Shown here piece by piece: positions 50,343 to 58,169 of a stretch of 64,000 bases of DNA. The notes below the pieces were generated by a model. That model was not told where the DNA came from. It made no database searches and saw only the letters and a program-made list of their open reading frames with translations. Each line of letters begins with the position of its first letter. The stretch's first letter is position 1. The DNA is from a virus: positions 46,051 to 110,050 of IMG/VR virus record IMGVR_UViG_3300037297_000249; one strand, written 5' to 3'. The translations under genes and the position numbers were made by a program.

Positions 50343-50795
50343 ATGGATAATTTTTTCACTGGTGGGAGGGTATTGGTGAACTATGACAGTACAAAAATAC
50401 TTTCCGAGGTAGAGAAGGTCAATATGGCAAAGATCCGTGGGGTTATAGCTGGTGAGAAGCTGCCACCTGGATGGACTCGTCGGGAAGCCGGAGGGTATGA
50501 CGGGGCATGGGATAATATGAGTATGGGTATGCGAGTCATATATTCGTTAGCTAGGTATTCGAACGATAACTTTAGACTTTGGGTACATTTATCGATTTCA
50601 CGTCAAGACAGTGTGCCGGATTATGATGACTTAGTTTATCTCAAGAGAAACTGGCTTGGGGATGAGGTAAACGCCATTATGGTCTTACCCAAGAAGTCGG
50701 AGCATGTGAACATCCATCCTAGGTGTCTTCATCTGTTCCATTGCGTGAGTGGGGATGGGTTACCTGATTTTACTCTGGGTACGGGGTCGCTATAA
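50343..50795 (+). CDS. DUF7694-like hypothetical protein
   Basis: The 150-residue protein has AWDNMSMGMRVIYSLARYSN, LWVHLSISRQDSVPDYDDLV and VLPKKSEHVNIHPRCLHLFH. This order (RY...WxHxSxSRxDxxPxYxDL...EHVNIHP) recurs in phage proteins of the DUF7694 type, function unknown. Start: GGAGGG precedes the ATG at 50343; a TTG three bases earlier is possible. Confidence 0.65.
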   Translation: MDNFFTGGRVLVNYDSTKILSEVEKVNMAKIRGVIAGEKLPPGWTRREAGGYDGAWDNMSMGMRVIYSLARYSNDNFRLWVHLSISRQDSVPDYDDLVYLKRNWLGDEVNAIMVLPKKSEHVNIHPRCLHLFHCVSGDGLPDFTLGTGSL

Positions 50796-50803
50796 GGAGA
50801 AGT

Positions 50804-51097
50804 ATGAAAGAGAGCGATATAGATAAGAATGAAAAATGGTTGGCCTTCCGCTGTATGCGTTGCAGAAACCAAGTTGCGGAAGAGGTATATATAAGGGCTG
50901 AAGACGGGGTATTGTGCTGTGGTTGTGGAAGCGACAGCATTAAGCAGTTGACTCATGATGAGATATTCGGGGAGTCGTGGGGAGCGCGAGTCCCAAGTCC
51001 ATACTACAAGGGTTCTGAAGATAAAGAGGGAGATGAATGCCAATTAGAGTCATTAGGTCATCGATTCCTGAAGGGATTAAGGGGGATTATAAAGTAG
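50804..51097 (+). CDS. Small zinc-ribbon protein
   Basis: The 97-residue product has two Cys pairs (FRCMRCRNQVAEEVY and VLCCGCGSDSI) of a zinc ribbon, then an acidic and finally basic tail. It overlaps the methyltransferase-like gene by 61 bases. Function unknown. Confidence 0.55.
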   Translation: MKESDIDKNEKWLAFRCMRCRNQVAEEVYIRAEDGVLCCGCGSDSIKQLTHDEIFGESWGARVPSPYYKGSEDKEGDECQLESLGHRFLKGLRGIIK

Positions 51098-51642
51098 AGA
51101 AGTTCCAGGTTGACCATAAAACGAGTCGGGCTTCAGCTTGGAGGGCGAAAGTTTCGTGGGGTGGGAGGGGATTCGTTTATCCGGGTACGTATACTCGGTT
51201 GGTTCAGGATGGGCGTACTTGGATGAGTGATACTCCAGATGAGTGTTCTGATTTAGTCAAGGACTTGGAGTCGGCTCAGGGTACGGTCAGACTAAACGGG
51301 TTGGGGTTGGGGTTGAGTGTTGAGTATCTTATGGCTAAAGAAGAGGTCGATAAAGTCATAGCTGTAGAGATTTCAAAGGAGGTTATAGAGCTTGTAGTTC
51401 CAACTTTAAATAGGCTTTACGGCGACCGGCTTGAAGTTAGAAATGAGAATGTTTTGAAGGTAAAGCCAGGTAAGGATGAGAGATATGATTTTGTCTACCA
51501 TGACATTTGGCAGGGAATTGGTATGGACAATTTAAGAGAGATGGAATTCCTTACTAGGCGGTATGCGTCAAAAGCAGCTTTTCAGGTTTGTTGGTGTAGG
51601 CGTGAGTGTGAGGAGCAAAGGAAGCTTTTAGTCGGGAGGTAG
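51037..51642 (+). CDS. SAM-dependent methyltransferase-fold protein
   Basis: The 201-residue protein has GTVRLNGLGLGLSVEYLM (glycine-rich motif I), KVIAVEISKEVIELV (motif II acidic Glu), RLEVRNENVLK and YDFVYHDIWQG (motif IV). The layout matches class I methyltransferases or spermidine-synthase-like proteins. No DPPY-type base-methylation motif is present, so the substrate is open. Confidence 0.65.
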   Translation: MPIRVIRSSIPEGIKGDYKVEKFQVDHKTSRASAWRAKVSWGGRGFVYPGTYTRLVQDGRTWMSDTPDECSDLVKDLESAQGTVRLNGLGLGLSVEYLMAKEEVDKVIAVEISKEVIELVVPTLNRLYGDRLEVRNENVLKVKPGKDERYDFVYHDIWQGIGMDNLREMEFLTRRYASKAAFQVCWCRRECEEQRKLLVGR

Positions 51643-51644
51643 AA

Positions 51645-51980
51645 GTGGAAGAGGTTTTAATGTTTCGGGCATCTTCGGGAAAAGTCTTTAATAATCGATT
51701 TGAGGCTATAGCTGAAGATTTAGCGCGTTATTTGGACGATGTTGGTCATGAGTATTCTAATGATTCTTTTCTGTATTCATCGGCTATCGTACGGCATTTG
51801 GGTGATGTTTTGATTAAGCTGAAAGACGTACCGGCGGCATTGGCTAAGGACGGGGAACCCGAGTACAAGTTAGAAAGCTTAGCAAAGAGTATAGTTGAGT
51901 TTGTGGAGAATGTCCGTAAAGAGAAGTGTTTTGAAGGTATAATACCTGAGGCCACAGATTCCGATGAGTCACTATTTTGA
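51645..51980 (+). CDS. Hypothetical helical protein
   Basis: A 111-residue protein from GTG (an ATG at 51660 is possible). It is mostly helical (FEAIAEDLARYLDDVGHEYS and ESLAKSIVEFVENV), acidic overall. No family recognised. Confidence 0.45.
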   Translation: MEEVLMFRASSGKVFNNRFEAIAEDLARYLDDVGHEYSNDSFLYSSAIVRHLGDVLIKLKDVPAALAKDGEPEYKLESLAKSIVEFVENVRKEKCFEGIIPEATDSDESLF

Positions 51981-51994
51981 CAGGAGGTAGTCAT

Positions 51995-52540
51995 ATGGTT
52001 AGCCGGAAAGCGATGATTGAGGTTTTGGAGTTGGTACAGGAGTTTGTTTGTGCCTACTTAGGTAGTGCTTTGTGTGATTGCAAGTATGGTCTTTCGAGAG
52101 AAAACGCTCCTAGGGAAGAGGCAGGGATTCTTAATCTAAGGCTAGGAGAGCAAAACGGATGCCCGGAGCTGAGAGACCTTATTTCAACGTTCCAAGGTAT
52201 GACCGATGAGGAGTGGAAGGTTATGTTGAGCGGAGGTAAGGGGAATGGAATAAAGGGATGTATGGATTCTCATGTTCTTAGAATACCTTTAGACGACGAC
52301 CACTGGGTCTTCGAAGATTGCGGGGAGCCACCGGCGCCTTTTCGAATGGGGGTAAAAACCAGTGCTCGAAATTTTATGAGGATGTTTATCGTAAGGGCTG
52401 CGAAGTATGCGGTCAAGGCTTCAACCATGAGTTGGAAGGCTAATTCCTTTGACCCCGATGCTTTGGTTCAAAATATGGTCATTGGTTTCCTTGGGTATAA
52501 AACGGAAGATGGGAGGCCATCAGAGGGCCTAGATCTGTAG
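51995..52540 (+). CDS. Hypothetical protein
   Basis: From the ATG seven bases after AGGAGG this is a 181-residue protein. It has an N-terminal helix, then several Cys (CDCKYG, CPELRD, CMDSH, EDCGEPP), and FMRMFIVRAAKYAVKASTMS. No motif recognised. It sits before an exonuclease-like gene. Confidence 0.5.
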   Translation: MVSRKAMIEVLELVQEFVCAYLGSALCDCKYGLSRENAPREEAGILNLRLGEQNGCPELRDLISTFQGMTDEEWKVMLSGGKGNGIKGCMDSHVLRIPLDDDHWVFEDCGEPPAPFRMGVKTSARNFMRMFIVRAAKYAVKASTMSWKANSFDPDALVQNMVIGFLGYKTEDGRPSEGLDL

Positions 52541-52547
52541 GGGGAAT

Positions 52548-53087
52548 ATGGAGAGGGTTTATAGTATTGAAAGGTGTCCCCGAAGAAGATTTTTTTACGA
52601 TACTAAGTTTATGGATTTCGGGCATGGTATGGTTGATCTTATAAGTTTGGGAATGGTTGACGAAAGCGGTCATCATGAGTTGTATGTCTGCAATAGTGAT
52701 GCCTTCTTGGAGAAGGCAAACACTTGGGTTCAGGAGAATGTTATCCCAAAGCTTCCGCCGAGGAGCTCTACTCGTTGGATGAGTGCGAGGGACATTAAAG
52801 ATAAGGTTACGGAGTTTTTGGGGGTGGGTAAAAAGCCGAAGTTGGAGCTATGGGGTTACTATGCAGACTATGACCACGTAGTGCTTTGTGGGTTATACGG
52901 TAGGGTGGTTGATGTCCCAAAGGGGTTTCCTTGGATAACAATGGATTTGCGGCAGAGGATGGAGGAGTTAGATTTCGCCGTAAAGGAAAATAGCCGAGAT
53001 GATATGCATACTGCGATTGGCGATGCCAGGTGGATACGTAGAGCATATCTAGAGTTGGAATGGTCAAAAATGTCTGGCCAGTTTTGA
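52548..53087 (+). CDS. Rv2179c-type 3'-5' exonuclease-like protein, altered motif
   Basis: The 179-residue protein follows the DnaQ/RNase T fold of phage 3'-5' exoribonucleases: FFYDTKFMDFG then DLISLGMVDESG, LELWGYYADYDHVVLCGLYG, and MHTAIGDARWIRRAYLE. Active members have DTEF in the first motif, while here Glu is replaced by Lys. The other acids and His are present. It may be inactive or differently tuned. Expected substrate would be RNA or short DNA. Confidence 0.65.
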   Translation: MERVYSIERCPRRRFFYDTKFMDFGHGMVDLISLGMVDESGHHELYVCNSDAFLEKANTWVQENVIPKLPPRSSTRWMSARDIKDKVTEFLGVGKKPKLELWGYYADYDHVVLCGLYGRVVDVPKGFPWITMDLRQRMEELDFAVKENSRDDMHTAIGDARWIRRAYLELEWSKMSGQF

Positions 53088-53110
53088 GGGGAGGGGGAAG
53101 GGATTGAGTT

Positions 53111-54151
53111 ATGAGGTTTGTTTTTTTAGTTTGTAGCTTGTTTATGGTGTTGGCCGGCACCGCTTCGGCGGAGCCAAAGGAGGCAAAGGCCTATGAGTTT
53201 TGGCCTGAGGTGTCGGAGTGGGAGTCTGATGGTAACACCTTCTATGGGGTCCCTACCGTGGATGTTATCCTATATCAGGTGGTTGACGGTAAGCGGGTTG
53301 GGGTGGAGTTGTCAGATGATACGGCAGAATATCTCCAGGGGGTGTTTGAAGAAGCCGAGGAAGGAGATATTTGGGTATCCCTAGAAGATGGGACGATTCA
53401 TGTTCTAGTAGGGGCCACGGTTGGAAGTGAGGCAATGGAAGAGTATGTAGACTACTACATTGAAAAGACATTCAGTTGTTTAAGGGCGTTAAAGAATATT
53501 GAGGATGCAGAGGCTGTGGGTGAGATGTATTTAGATTTTGATTTAGATACGTTGCTCGAGGATCTGTTGACGGAGGTGATTGAGGAGAATCAGCCGAGGA
53601 TAGCTGAGATGGTTGAAGCGTTCAATGATGATAGATGTTTGGAGGAGCGTAATCATTATGAGCCTGATCAATTTGTAGAGCGGCAGGTTGAAAAAGCGGT
53701 TCGGGGAATGCTGTTGGGTATAGAGGATGCAGTACACTTTTCTGAGGCTGATTTAGTAATAGCTACGAGGGTGTTGGACGAGCTCTATTTAGGGGTTAAG
53801 GGGTTTTTCCCGGTGAGGAGCGCAATACGAGTCAAGGAAGCTCTGGCAGTGAGTATGGAGTTGTTGAGTCCGGAGGTCACGGAGTATGACGAAAGATCAT
53901 ACTTTAATTATTTTGATTTTGTGTATTATGCTAGCGATTTCAGTGTCCATGATTTGTTGCAAATCGCTTGCAGCTGTGTTCCTTGCGGAGCTCGAGCTGA
54001 TGAAAGCTGTGAGGTTTGTGATAGGCATTTTTCGTTCAGGGTGAGTTTGGAGGAGTGCTACCAAGAGGGGAAGATTGTCTTTGATACCGTGAAACTTAGC
54101 GATGAAGTAAGGGGTTTTATTAGAGGGGGAGGGGAAGGGACTGAGTTATGA
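53111..54151 (+). CDS. Secreted acidic protein, tandem paralogue 1
   Basis: The 346-residue product has a signal peptide (FVFLVCSLFMVLAGTASA). The mature part is acidic and helical, and the C-terminal ~80 residues hold Cys pairs (CSCVPCGARADESCEVC). It shares the full architecture with the gene directly downstream. It should act in the periplasm or be secreted. No known family. An internal 109-base stretch is almost identical in both copies. Confidence 0.65.
   Translation: MRFVFLVCSLFMVLAGTASAEPKEAKAYEFWPEVSEWESDGNTFYGVPTVDVILYQVVDGKRVGVELSDDTAEYLQGVFEEAEEGDIWVSLEDGTIHVLVGATVGSEAMEEYVDYYIEKTFSCLRALKNIEDAEAVGEMYLDFDLDTLLEDLLTEVIEENQPRIAEMVEAFNDDRCLEERNHYEPDQFVERQVEKAVRGMLLGIEDAVHFSEADLVIATRVLDELYLGVKGFFPVRSAIRVKEALAVSMELLSPEVTEYDERSYFNYFDFVYYASDFSVHDLLQIACSCVPCGARADESCEVCDRHFSFRVSLEECYQEGKIVFDTVKLSDEVRGFIRGGGEGTEL
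53864..53972 (+). repeat. 109-base near-identical repeat, copy 1
   Basis: It matches 54901-55009 at 108 of 109 positions, inside otherwise diverged duplicate genes. It encodes LSPEVTEYDERSYFNYFDFV and YYASDFSVHDLLQIAC. Confidence 0.9.
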
Positions 54152-55164
54152 AGTTTGTTTTGTTTGTTTTTAGTTTGTTTGTTATGTTGGCCGGCACTGC
54201 TTCGGCGACGCCAAAAGAGTCAAAGGCTTATAGTTTTTGGATTAAGGCGCATGAGTGGGAGCCTGATGGAAATACTTCCTATGGGGTTCCTACAGTTGAA
54301 GTGGCACTAAGCCAAGTGGTCGAAGAGACGCGGGTCGATGTTGAGCTGCCAGAAAGTACAGCTGAATACCTTCTTGGAGTGTTTAAAGGCGCGGAGGAAG
54401 GGGACATTAAGGTATTCCTAGATGAGGGGACGATACAGGTAGCTGTAGGGGAGTCAATTGGAAGCGCAAGCATGGAGGAGTATGTAGAGTATTATGTCGA
54501 TATGACGAAGCAGTGTTTTCGGGCGTTGGATAGGATAGAGGATGCTGAGGCACTTGGAGATCTCTTTTTAGACTTCGATCAGGATACTGAGCATGTAGAC
54601 GAGCTGATGGATATTGTTGATGAGTATCGTCCAATAGCTGACGAGATGGCATATGCGTATGGTACAGATAGGTGTAGAGAAGAGCTCAATGATTATGAGC
54701 CGGATAGTTTTGTTGTGAGTCAGATAGAAGCAGCGGTTCGGGGAATTTTGCTTGGAGTAGATGATATAGTCCACTTCTCTGAGATGGATAGAATAGTGGC
54801 TACGAGGGTTCTGGAGGACCTTTATTTGAGCGACTGGGGGTTCTTTGTGGGGAGAAGTGTTGTTAGGGTTAAGGAAGCCCTTATGCCTATGATGGCTAAA
54901 TTGAGTCCGGAGGTCACGGAGTATGACGAAAGATCATACTTTAATTATTTTGATTTTGTATATTATGCTAGCGATTTCAGTGTCCATGATTTGTTGCAAA
55001 TCGCTTGCAATTGTGTTTCTTGCGGAGCCAGAGCAGGGGACAGTTGTAAGGTTTGTGATAAGCATTTTTCGTTTAGAGTGAGCTTGGAGGAGTGCCGTCA
55101 AGGCGGGAAGCTTGTGTTTGATACAGTGAAACTCAGCGATGAAGTAAGGAGTTTTGTGAGATGA
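54148..55164 (+). CDS. Secreted acidic protein, tandem paralogue 2
   Basis: The 338-residue product is a duplicate of the gene upstream: the same signal peptide form (VLFVFSLFVMLAGTASA), matching blocks SYGVPTVEVALSQVVE, YLLGVFKGAEEGD and the Cys-rich end CNCVSCGARAGDSCKVC. Its ATG overlaps the upstream stop by ATGA. Most of the gene is clearly diverged, except for 54901-55009. Function unknown. Confidence 0.65.
   Translation: MKFVLFVFSLFVMLAGTASATPKESKAYSFWIKAHEWEPDGNTSYGVPTVEVALSQVVEETRVDVELPESTAEYLLGVFKGAEEGDIKVFLDEGTIQVAVGESIGSASMEEYVEYYVDMTKQCFRALDRIEDAEALGDLFLDFDQDTEHVDELMDIVDEYRPIADEMAYAYGTDRCREELNDYEPDSFVVSQIEAAVRGILLGVDDIVHFSEMDRIVATRVLEDLYLSDWGFFVGRSVVRVKEALMPMMAKLSPEVTEYDERSYFNYFDFVYYASDFSVHDLLQIACNCVSCGARAGDSCKVCDKHFSFRVSLEECRQGGKLVFDTVKLSDEVRSFVR
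54901..55009 (+). repeat. 109-base near-identical repeat, copy 2
   Basis: Partner of 53864-53972, differing at one base (G to A, silent). The high identity, including third codon positions, suggests recent gene conversion. Confidence 0.9.
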
Positions 55165-55448
55165 TAGAGGGATTGGTTATGCCTGAAAAACTAACTGTCG
55201 GTTATCTCCGGGCGAACTTTGAAGACTGGTCGTGGAGGTCAAAGCGTACGGGGAAGATGTGGGAGTACTTCGGCAGGAAGGGGAGCCGATTAGTTTTAAT
55301 TCGGGCATACTCAGTCATTCCTGGGAATGTTGCAGATGAGTACACCACTCAGTGGAGGGTTTATGAACGTGGGGTTTCAACTACCTTTGCTGAGTGGGGC
55401 TCTAAAGAGCGGATGAGGGTGGGGGTTAAGAAACAGGCTAAGGAGTGA
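55161..55448 (+). CDS. Small hypothetical protein
   Basis: A 95-residue basic, aromatic protein (YLRANFEDWSWRSKRTGKMW). The ATG at 55161 overlaps the previous stop; an ATG at 55179 is also possible. No family recognised. Confidence 0.5.
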   Translation: MIEGLVMPEKLTVGYLRANFEDWSWRSKRTGKMWEYFGRKGSRLVLIRAYSVIPGNVADEYTTQWRVYERGVSTTFAEWGSKERMRVGVKKQAKE

Positions 55449-55452
55449 CGTC

Positions 55453-55761
55453 ATGGAGGAGGTTTCTACATTAGAGGAGGCTCGAGCGTTATTGGGTAGA
55501 TACTTATACATCACAAGGTATTCAATGGATGTAGGATTCTACCCCGTGGTGTTCCAGGTGTCTGTAGTGACACTTCAAGTCACGGAGAATGCCGAGGGGG
55601 ATATTGTGTTTATTACCCGGGTAAAAGCAAGAGATTGGGTCAACAGCGTTTCCCTAGATAAGGTATACCCAGATGCCAAAGAGGCGAATGCAGTAGCTAA
55701 GGCTCAGTCTGAAAAGTTTGAGTCTTCGTTGAAGAAGAGGCAGCAAAGGGCCAGGATGTAG
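55453..55761 (+). CDS. Small hypothetical protein, last gene of the dense block
   Basis: A 102-residue protein with a beta-rich first half (YITRYSMDVGFYPVVFQVSV) and a Lys/Arg/Gln tail. It ends the dense gene block; the following kilobase has no gene. Confidence 0.5.
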   Translation: MEEVSTLEEARALLGRYLYITRYSMDVGFYPVVFQVSVVTLQVTENAEGDIVFITRVKARDWVNSVSLDKVYPDAKEANAVAKAQSEKFESSLKKRQQRARM

Positions 55762-55900
55762 TACTATGAAGAGCACAATAAGCTATATTAGGATGGGTAT
55801 AAGAGCGTAAGAAAAAGTCTCCTATGAGTAAAAGTCCGGGGAAGTCGAAAGTCTAGAGGTTCGAGTAAAAGTCTGAAATTTGGTAGGAGTTACTGGGTGT

Positions 55901-56101
55901 AGAAAGCGCGCTTTCTAGGTGGGTGCGGCAATGTTCTAAGTAAGGCATACAGTAAGCTTTCAGGTATAGGAGGTTAGGTCTATCAGTAGGACATGGGTTC
56001 TGCTGGGGCATCACTCGAAGTCTGCCTGCGGGGTTTGCCTGGAAGTCGGCGCGGCCGGCGAGGGGAGCTCCGGACCAGCAGAAAATGCGGCCCTCTAGGG
56101 C
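55901..56101 (+). ncRNA. Candidate structured RNA or multi-hairpin element
   Basis: AGAAAGCGCGCTTTCT at 55901-55916 is a perfect palindrome. TTCTGCTGG (55998-56006) pairs with CCAGCAGAA (56075-56083), enclosing a GC-rich domain with GGAGCTCC. A further GCCCT-CT-AGGGC hairpin lies at 56090-56101. The GC content is far above the flanks. Fold and transcription are unproven. Confidence 0.4.
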
Positions 56102-56489
56102 GGAGGAGGAAGTAAGCTATGAGCTTAGAGGAAGAGCTGTACAGGTCTATATATTATTGAGGCGTATGAGGTTTGGAATATGGTTAGGTGTAGGTAGGGT
56201 GTAAGGTGTTGAAGAATGGTGGAGGGGGGAGTTGCGATAGGCTGTATTGATAGGGAGTTTGAGAAGGTTGTGGAGTTGTATTGTTTTGTGATGAGGTTTG
56301 CGGTGACCGCAGCCGTGCAGGGTAGAGAAAATTTTTTTAGGTTGCTTTTGGGTTTTGAGGGATATGGCTATATTTGGCCATAATTTTTGAAATATGAGAT
56401 TAGGCTTCGGAATGGTTTGCGGTTTTGACTTGACAAGACTATTTTTTGCGGTTGATTTTCATTGGTTTTGACCTATATTTTACTAACTG

Positions 56490-56605
56490 AATTATCGTCT
56501 ATGATTTAGATCCACGATAATTACTTACCGATTGATGTTTAATCGATTTTGTGATCTATAATTATCGTATTTAGATTGTCCGATTGTGATTACGATCGAA
56601 CAATC
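56490..56605 (+). promoter_or_regulatory. Cluster of inverted repeats (operator-like)
   Basis: ACGATAATTA (56514-56523) and TAATTATCGT (56559-56568) are exact inverted partners; ATTATCGT also occurs at 56491-56498. CGATT/AATCG (56529-56545) and GATTGT/ACAATC (56574-56605) add nested pairs. It precedes the small-gene array and may bind a regulator. Confidence 0.5.
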
Positions 56606-56755
56606 CTGTGACCTCACCCCTTGCGAGATCATTACTGACCTATCATGTCTGTCTGTAATGAATTATGTATCACCTCCCTGTGTGTGTATTTACACTCCTA
56701 ATTCTAATATAACTATATTCTGATGAATTGCACTATAAGTTTTTTGATTATTAGG

Positions 56756-56785
56756 TTGGACACTCCCATTAATAACCCTTATATT
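56756..56785 (+). promoter_or_regulatory. Array promoter 1
   Basis: TTGGAC, an 18-base spacer and TATATT, followed by the palindromic ATGA...TCAT element near 56797-56814. It drives the gene at 56830. Confidence 0.55.
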
Positions 56786-56829
56786 TGTATTAGAAGATGA
56801 CGAAACGTTATCATTGATTAGGAGGGACC

Positions 56830-57069
56830 ATGAAAACTATGACAAACCAAGAGATCATTGAACATGTCGAAAATGCTATCTCGCATTACGGGGATCAACT
56901 GGATTGTGTGTATACCTATTTTTGTGACAACAATCTACAGGTTCCGCCCCGATCGGAATTCCGGAAATTCATTGAACGCGCGGGAATCCCCGTACACGAT
57001 CTGTATTCTGACTCGGACATGACCGATGAATATACCTATGATCTGTGTTTGTTCGTATCTCATTTTTGA
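56830..57069 (+). CDS. Small protein heading the array, not of the main family
   Basis: A 79-residue acidic protein (MTNQEIIEHVENAISHYGDQ) ending in TYDLCLFVSHF. It shares the leader and AGGAGGGACC ribosome site with the next gene but not its protein sequence. An ATG at 56839 is an alternative start. Function unknown. Confidence 0.55.
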   Translation: MKTMTNQEIIEHVENAISHYGDQLDCVYTYFCDNNLQVPPRSEFRKFIERAGIPVHDLYSDSDMTDEYTYDLCLFVSHF

Positions 57070-57079
57070 TTTATGTTTT

Positions 57080-57148
57080 TCAGGTTTTTGGTTTGCAATT
57101 CCCTTATTAATGAATATATTATTATTAGATGACGATAACAATGTCATT
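57080..57148 (+). promoter_or_regulatory. Array promoter 2 (exact 69-base copy)
   Basis: TTTGCA (57092), 17-base spacer, TATATT (57115), then ATGAC/GTCAT inverted repeat (57129-57146) just before the ribosome site. The whole 69-base block recurs exactly at 57770-57838. Confidence 0.75.
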
Positions 57149-57162
57149 AAATAGGAGGGACC

Positions 57163-57360
57163 ATGACTTTTGACGATATGATGTTTTTTGACGTATATCA
57201 TCAACATCCTACAGGATATGGATTTTGGCGGTTTAGTGCTCAGAATGAAAATGGAATATGGGAAGAATTCGTTTGCCCGGGGAGAATTTCGTTTTCTGCC
57301 GCTAAAGACCTCGCAAGGGAACGTTTCCCGCGTGTCGATGTTATTTATGTGATGTCTTAA
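57163..57360 (+). CDS. Array paralogue 1
   Basis: A 65-residue member of the repeated small-protein family. It has GYGFWRFSAQNENGIWEEFV, then CPGRISFSAAKDLARERFPR and ends VIYVMS. The shared plan is an aromatic W-x-F strand, a short turn, a Cys/aromatic strand, then an Ala-rich helix and an IYVM(P/S) strand. It forms an operon with the next gene. Confidence 0.65.
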   Translation: MTFDDMMFFDVYHQHPTGYGFWRFSAQNENGIWEEFVCPGRISFSAAKDLARERFPRVDVIYVMS

Positions 57361-57405
57361 TAACATCATTGATACAAATATCATCGTAACAAAGGAGGAA
57401 TGATT

Positions 57406-57630
57406 ATGTCTCATAAGTTCAACACTTCTGAATACCGTAATTGTTATGGGAAATCCCCTTGTGGGACCGGATGTTGGATTCTTGCGATCAAAAATAAACG
57501 AGGGGGACTTAAACTGTGCTATGCTCCCTACGGGACGTTTGCATTCGCAAAAGAATATGCCCGGGAATATTTCCGTGACTATCCCGATGCTGTTATCTAT
57601 GTGATCGGAACTGTATATTCCCAAAAATAG
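57406..57630 (+). CDS. Array paralogue 2
   Basis: From the ATG eight bases after AGGAGG, a 74-residue member: YRNCYGKSPCGTGCWILAIK, LCYAPYGTFAFAKEYAREYF and RDYPDAVIYVIG, with a short extra tail. It is about 80 percent alike to the member at 57877 and has no promoter copy of its own, so it is co-transcribed with the gene at 57163. Confidence 0.68.
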   Translation: MSHKFNTSEYRNCYGKSPCGTGCWILAIKNKRGGLKLCYAPYGTFAFAKEYAREYFRDYPDAVIYVIGTVYSQK

Positions 57631-57633
57631 GTT

Positions 57634-57680
57634 GAAATATATGCTATGGATACCTCTATTGGAGGGACCTGTGTGTTATG
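57634..57680 (+). repeat. 47-base dispersed repeat, copy 1
   Basis: It reads GAAATATATGCTATGGATAC then CTCTATTGGAGGGACCTGTG and is repeated with a few changes at 60489-60535. It looks like a leader with ribosome site (GGAGGGACC) that has lost its gene. Confidence 0.75.
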
Positions 57681-57695
57681 TTCCTGAAGGGATAT

Positions 57696-57765
57696 TTATG
57701 TCCTCAAAAATATGCCCGGGAATATTTTTGTGACCATTCCGATGCTGTTATCTATGTGATGTCTA
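57696..57765 (+). pseudogene. Remnant of an array paralogue
   Basis: A fragment encodes KYAREYFCDHSDAVIYVMSN, matching the C-terminal third of the family (KYAREYFRDYPDAVIYV). The N-terminal two thirds are missing and no intact start or ribosome site is in frame. It shows active gain and loss within the array. Confidence 0.7.
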
Positions 57766-57769
57766 ATTA

Positions 57770-57838
57770 TCAGGTTTTTGGTTTGCAATTCCCTTATTAA
57801 TGAATATATTATTATTAGATGACGATAACAATGTCATT
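57770..57838 (+). promoter_or_regulatory. Array promoter 3 (exact 69-base copy)
   Basis: Identical to 57080-57148: TTTGCA, 17 bases, TATATT and the ATGAC/GTCAT palindrome. A second ATGATAC...ATCAT pair follows before the ribosome site. Confidence 0.75.
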
Positions 57839-57876
57839 GATGATACAAATATCATCGTAACAAAGGAGGAATGATT

Positions 57877-58083
57877 ATGTCTCATACATTCAATACTTTT
57901 GGATATCGTAATTGTCACGGAAAATCCCCTCGCGGGGAGGGATGTTGGATTCTTGCGATCAAAAGTAGACGTGGGAAACTCAAGTTGTGCTATGCCCCCT
58001 ATGGGACATTGACGTCTGCAAAAAAATATGCCCGGGAATATTTCCGCGACTATCCTAATGCCGAGATTTATGTAATGCCTTAA
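57877..58083 (+). CDS. Array paralogue 3
   Basis: A 68-residue member: YRNCHGKSPRGEGCWILAIK, LCYAPYGTLTSAKKYAREYF and RDYPNAEIYVMP. Nearly the twin of the member at 57406 in both protein and ribosome site. No signal peptide or membrane helix. Confidence 0.68.
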   Translation: MSHTFNTFGYRNCHGKSPRGEGCWILAIKSRRGKLKLCYAPYGTLTSAKKYAREYFRDYPNAEIYVMP

Positions 58084-58092
58084 TTTTTAGGC

Positions 58093-58151
58093 TTGCAATT
58101 CTCTTAATAATCCTTACATTACTATTAGATACAATGATGATAATAATCATC
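58093..58151 (+). promoter_or_regulatory. Array promoter 4 with perfect palindrome
   Basis: TTGCAA (58093), 16-base spacer, TACATT (58115) and the inverted repeat GATGATAATAATCATC (58136-58151), six-base arms, directly upstream of the ribosome site. Confidence 0.7.
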
Positions 58152-58169
58152 GCAACAAAGGGGGATATG

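Larger units (their letters stand above)
55762..56829 (+). other. 1.07-kb non-coding region: structured RNA candidate and control region
   Basis: No supported frame. The first 350 bases hold a 16-base palindrome and a GC-rich fold. The middle is G/T-rich. From about 56400 it becomes AT-rich with inverted repeats and a TTGACA box (56430-56435, weak -10). This leads into the promoter of the small-gene array at 56756. Confidence 0.6.

Noticed and set aside
55800-55880. RNase P RNA-like words (GTAAAAGTCCGGGG)
   Set aside because: Other conserved regions of RNase P RNA are absent and the region is too short.
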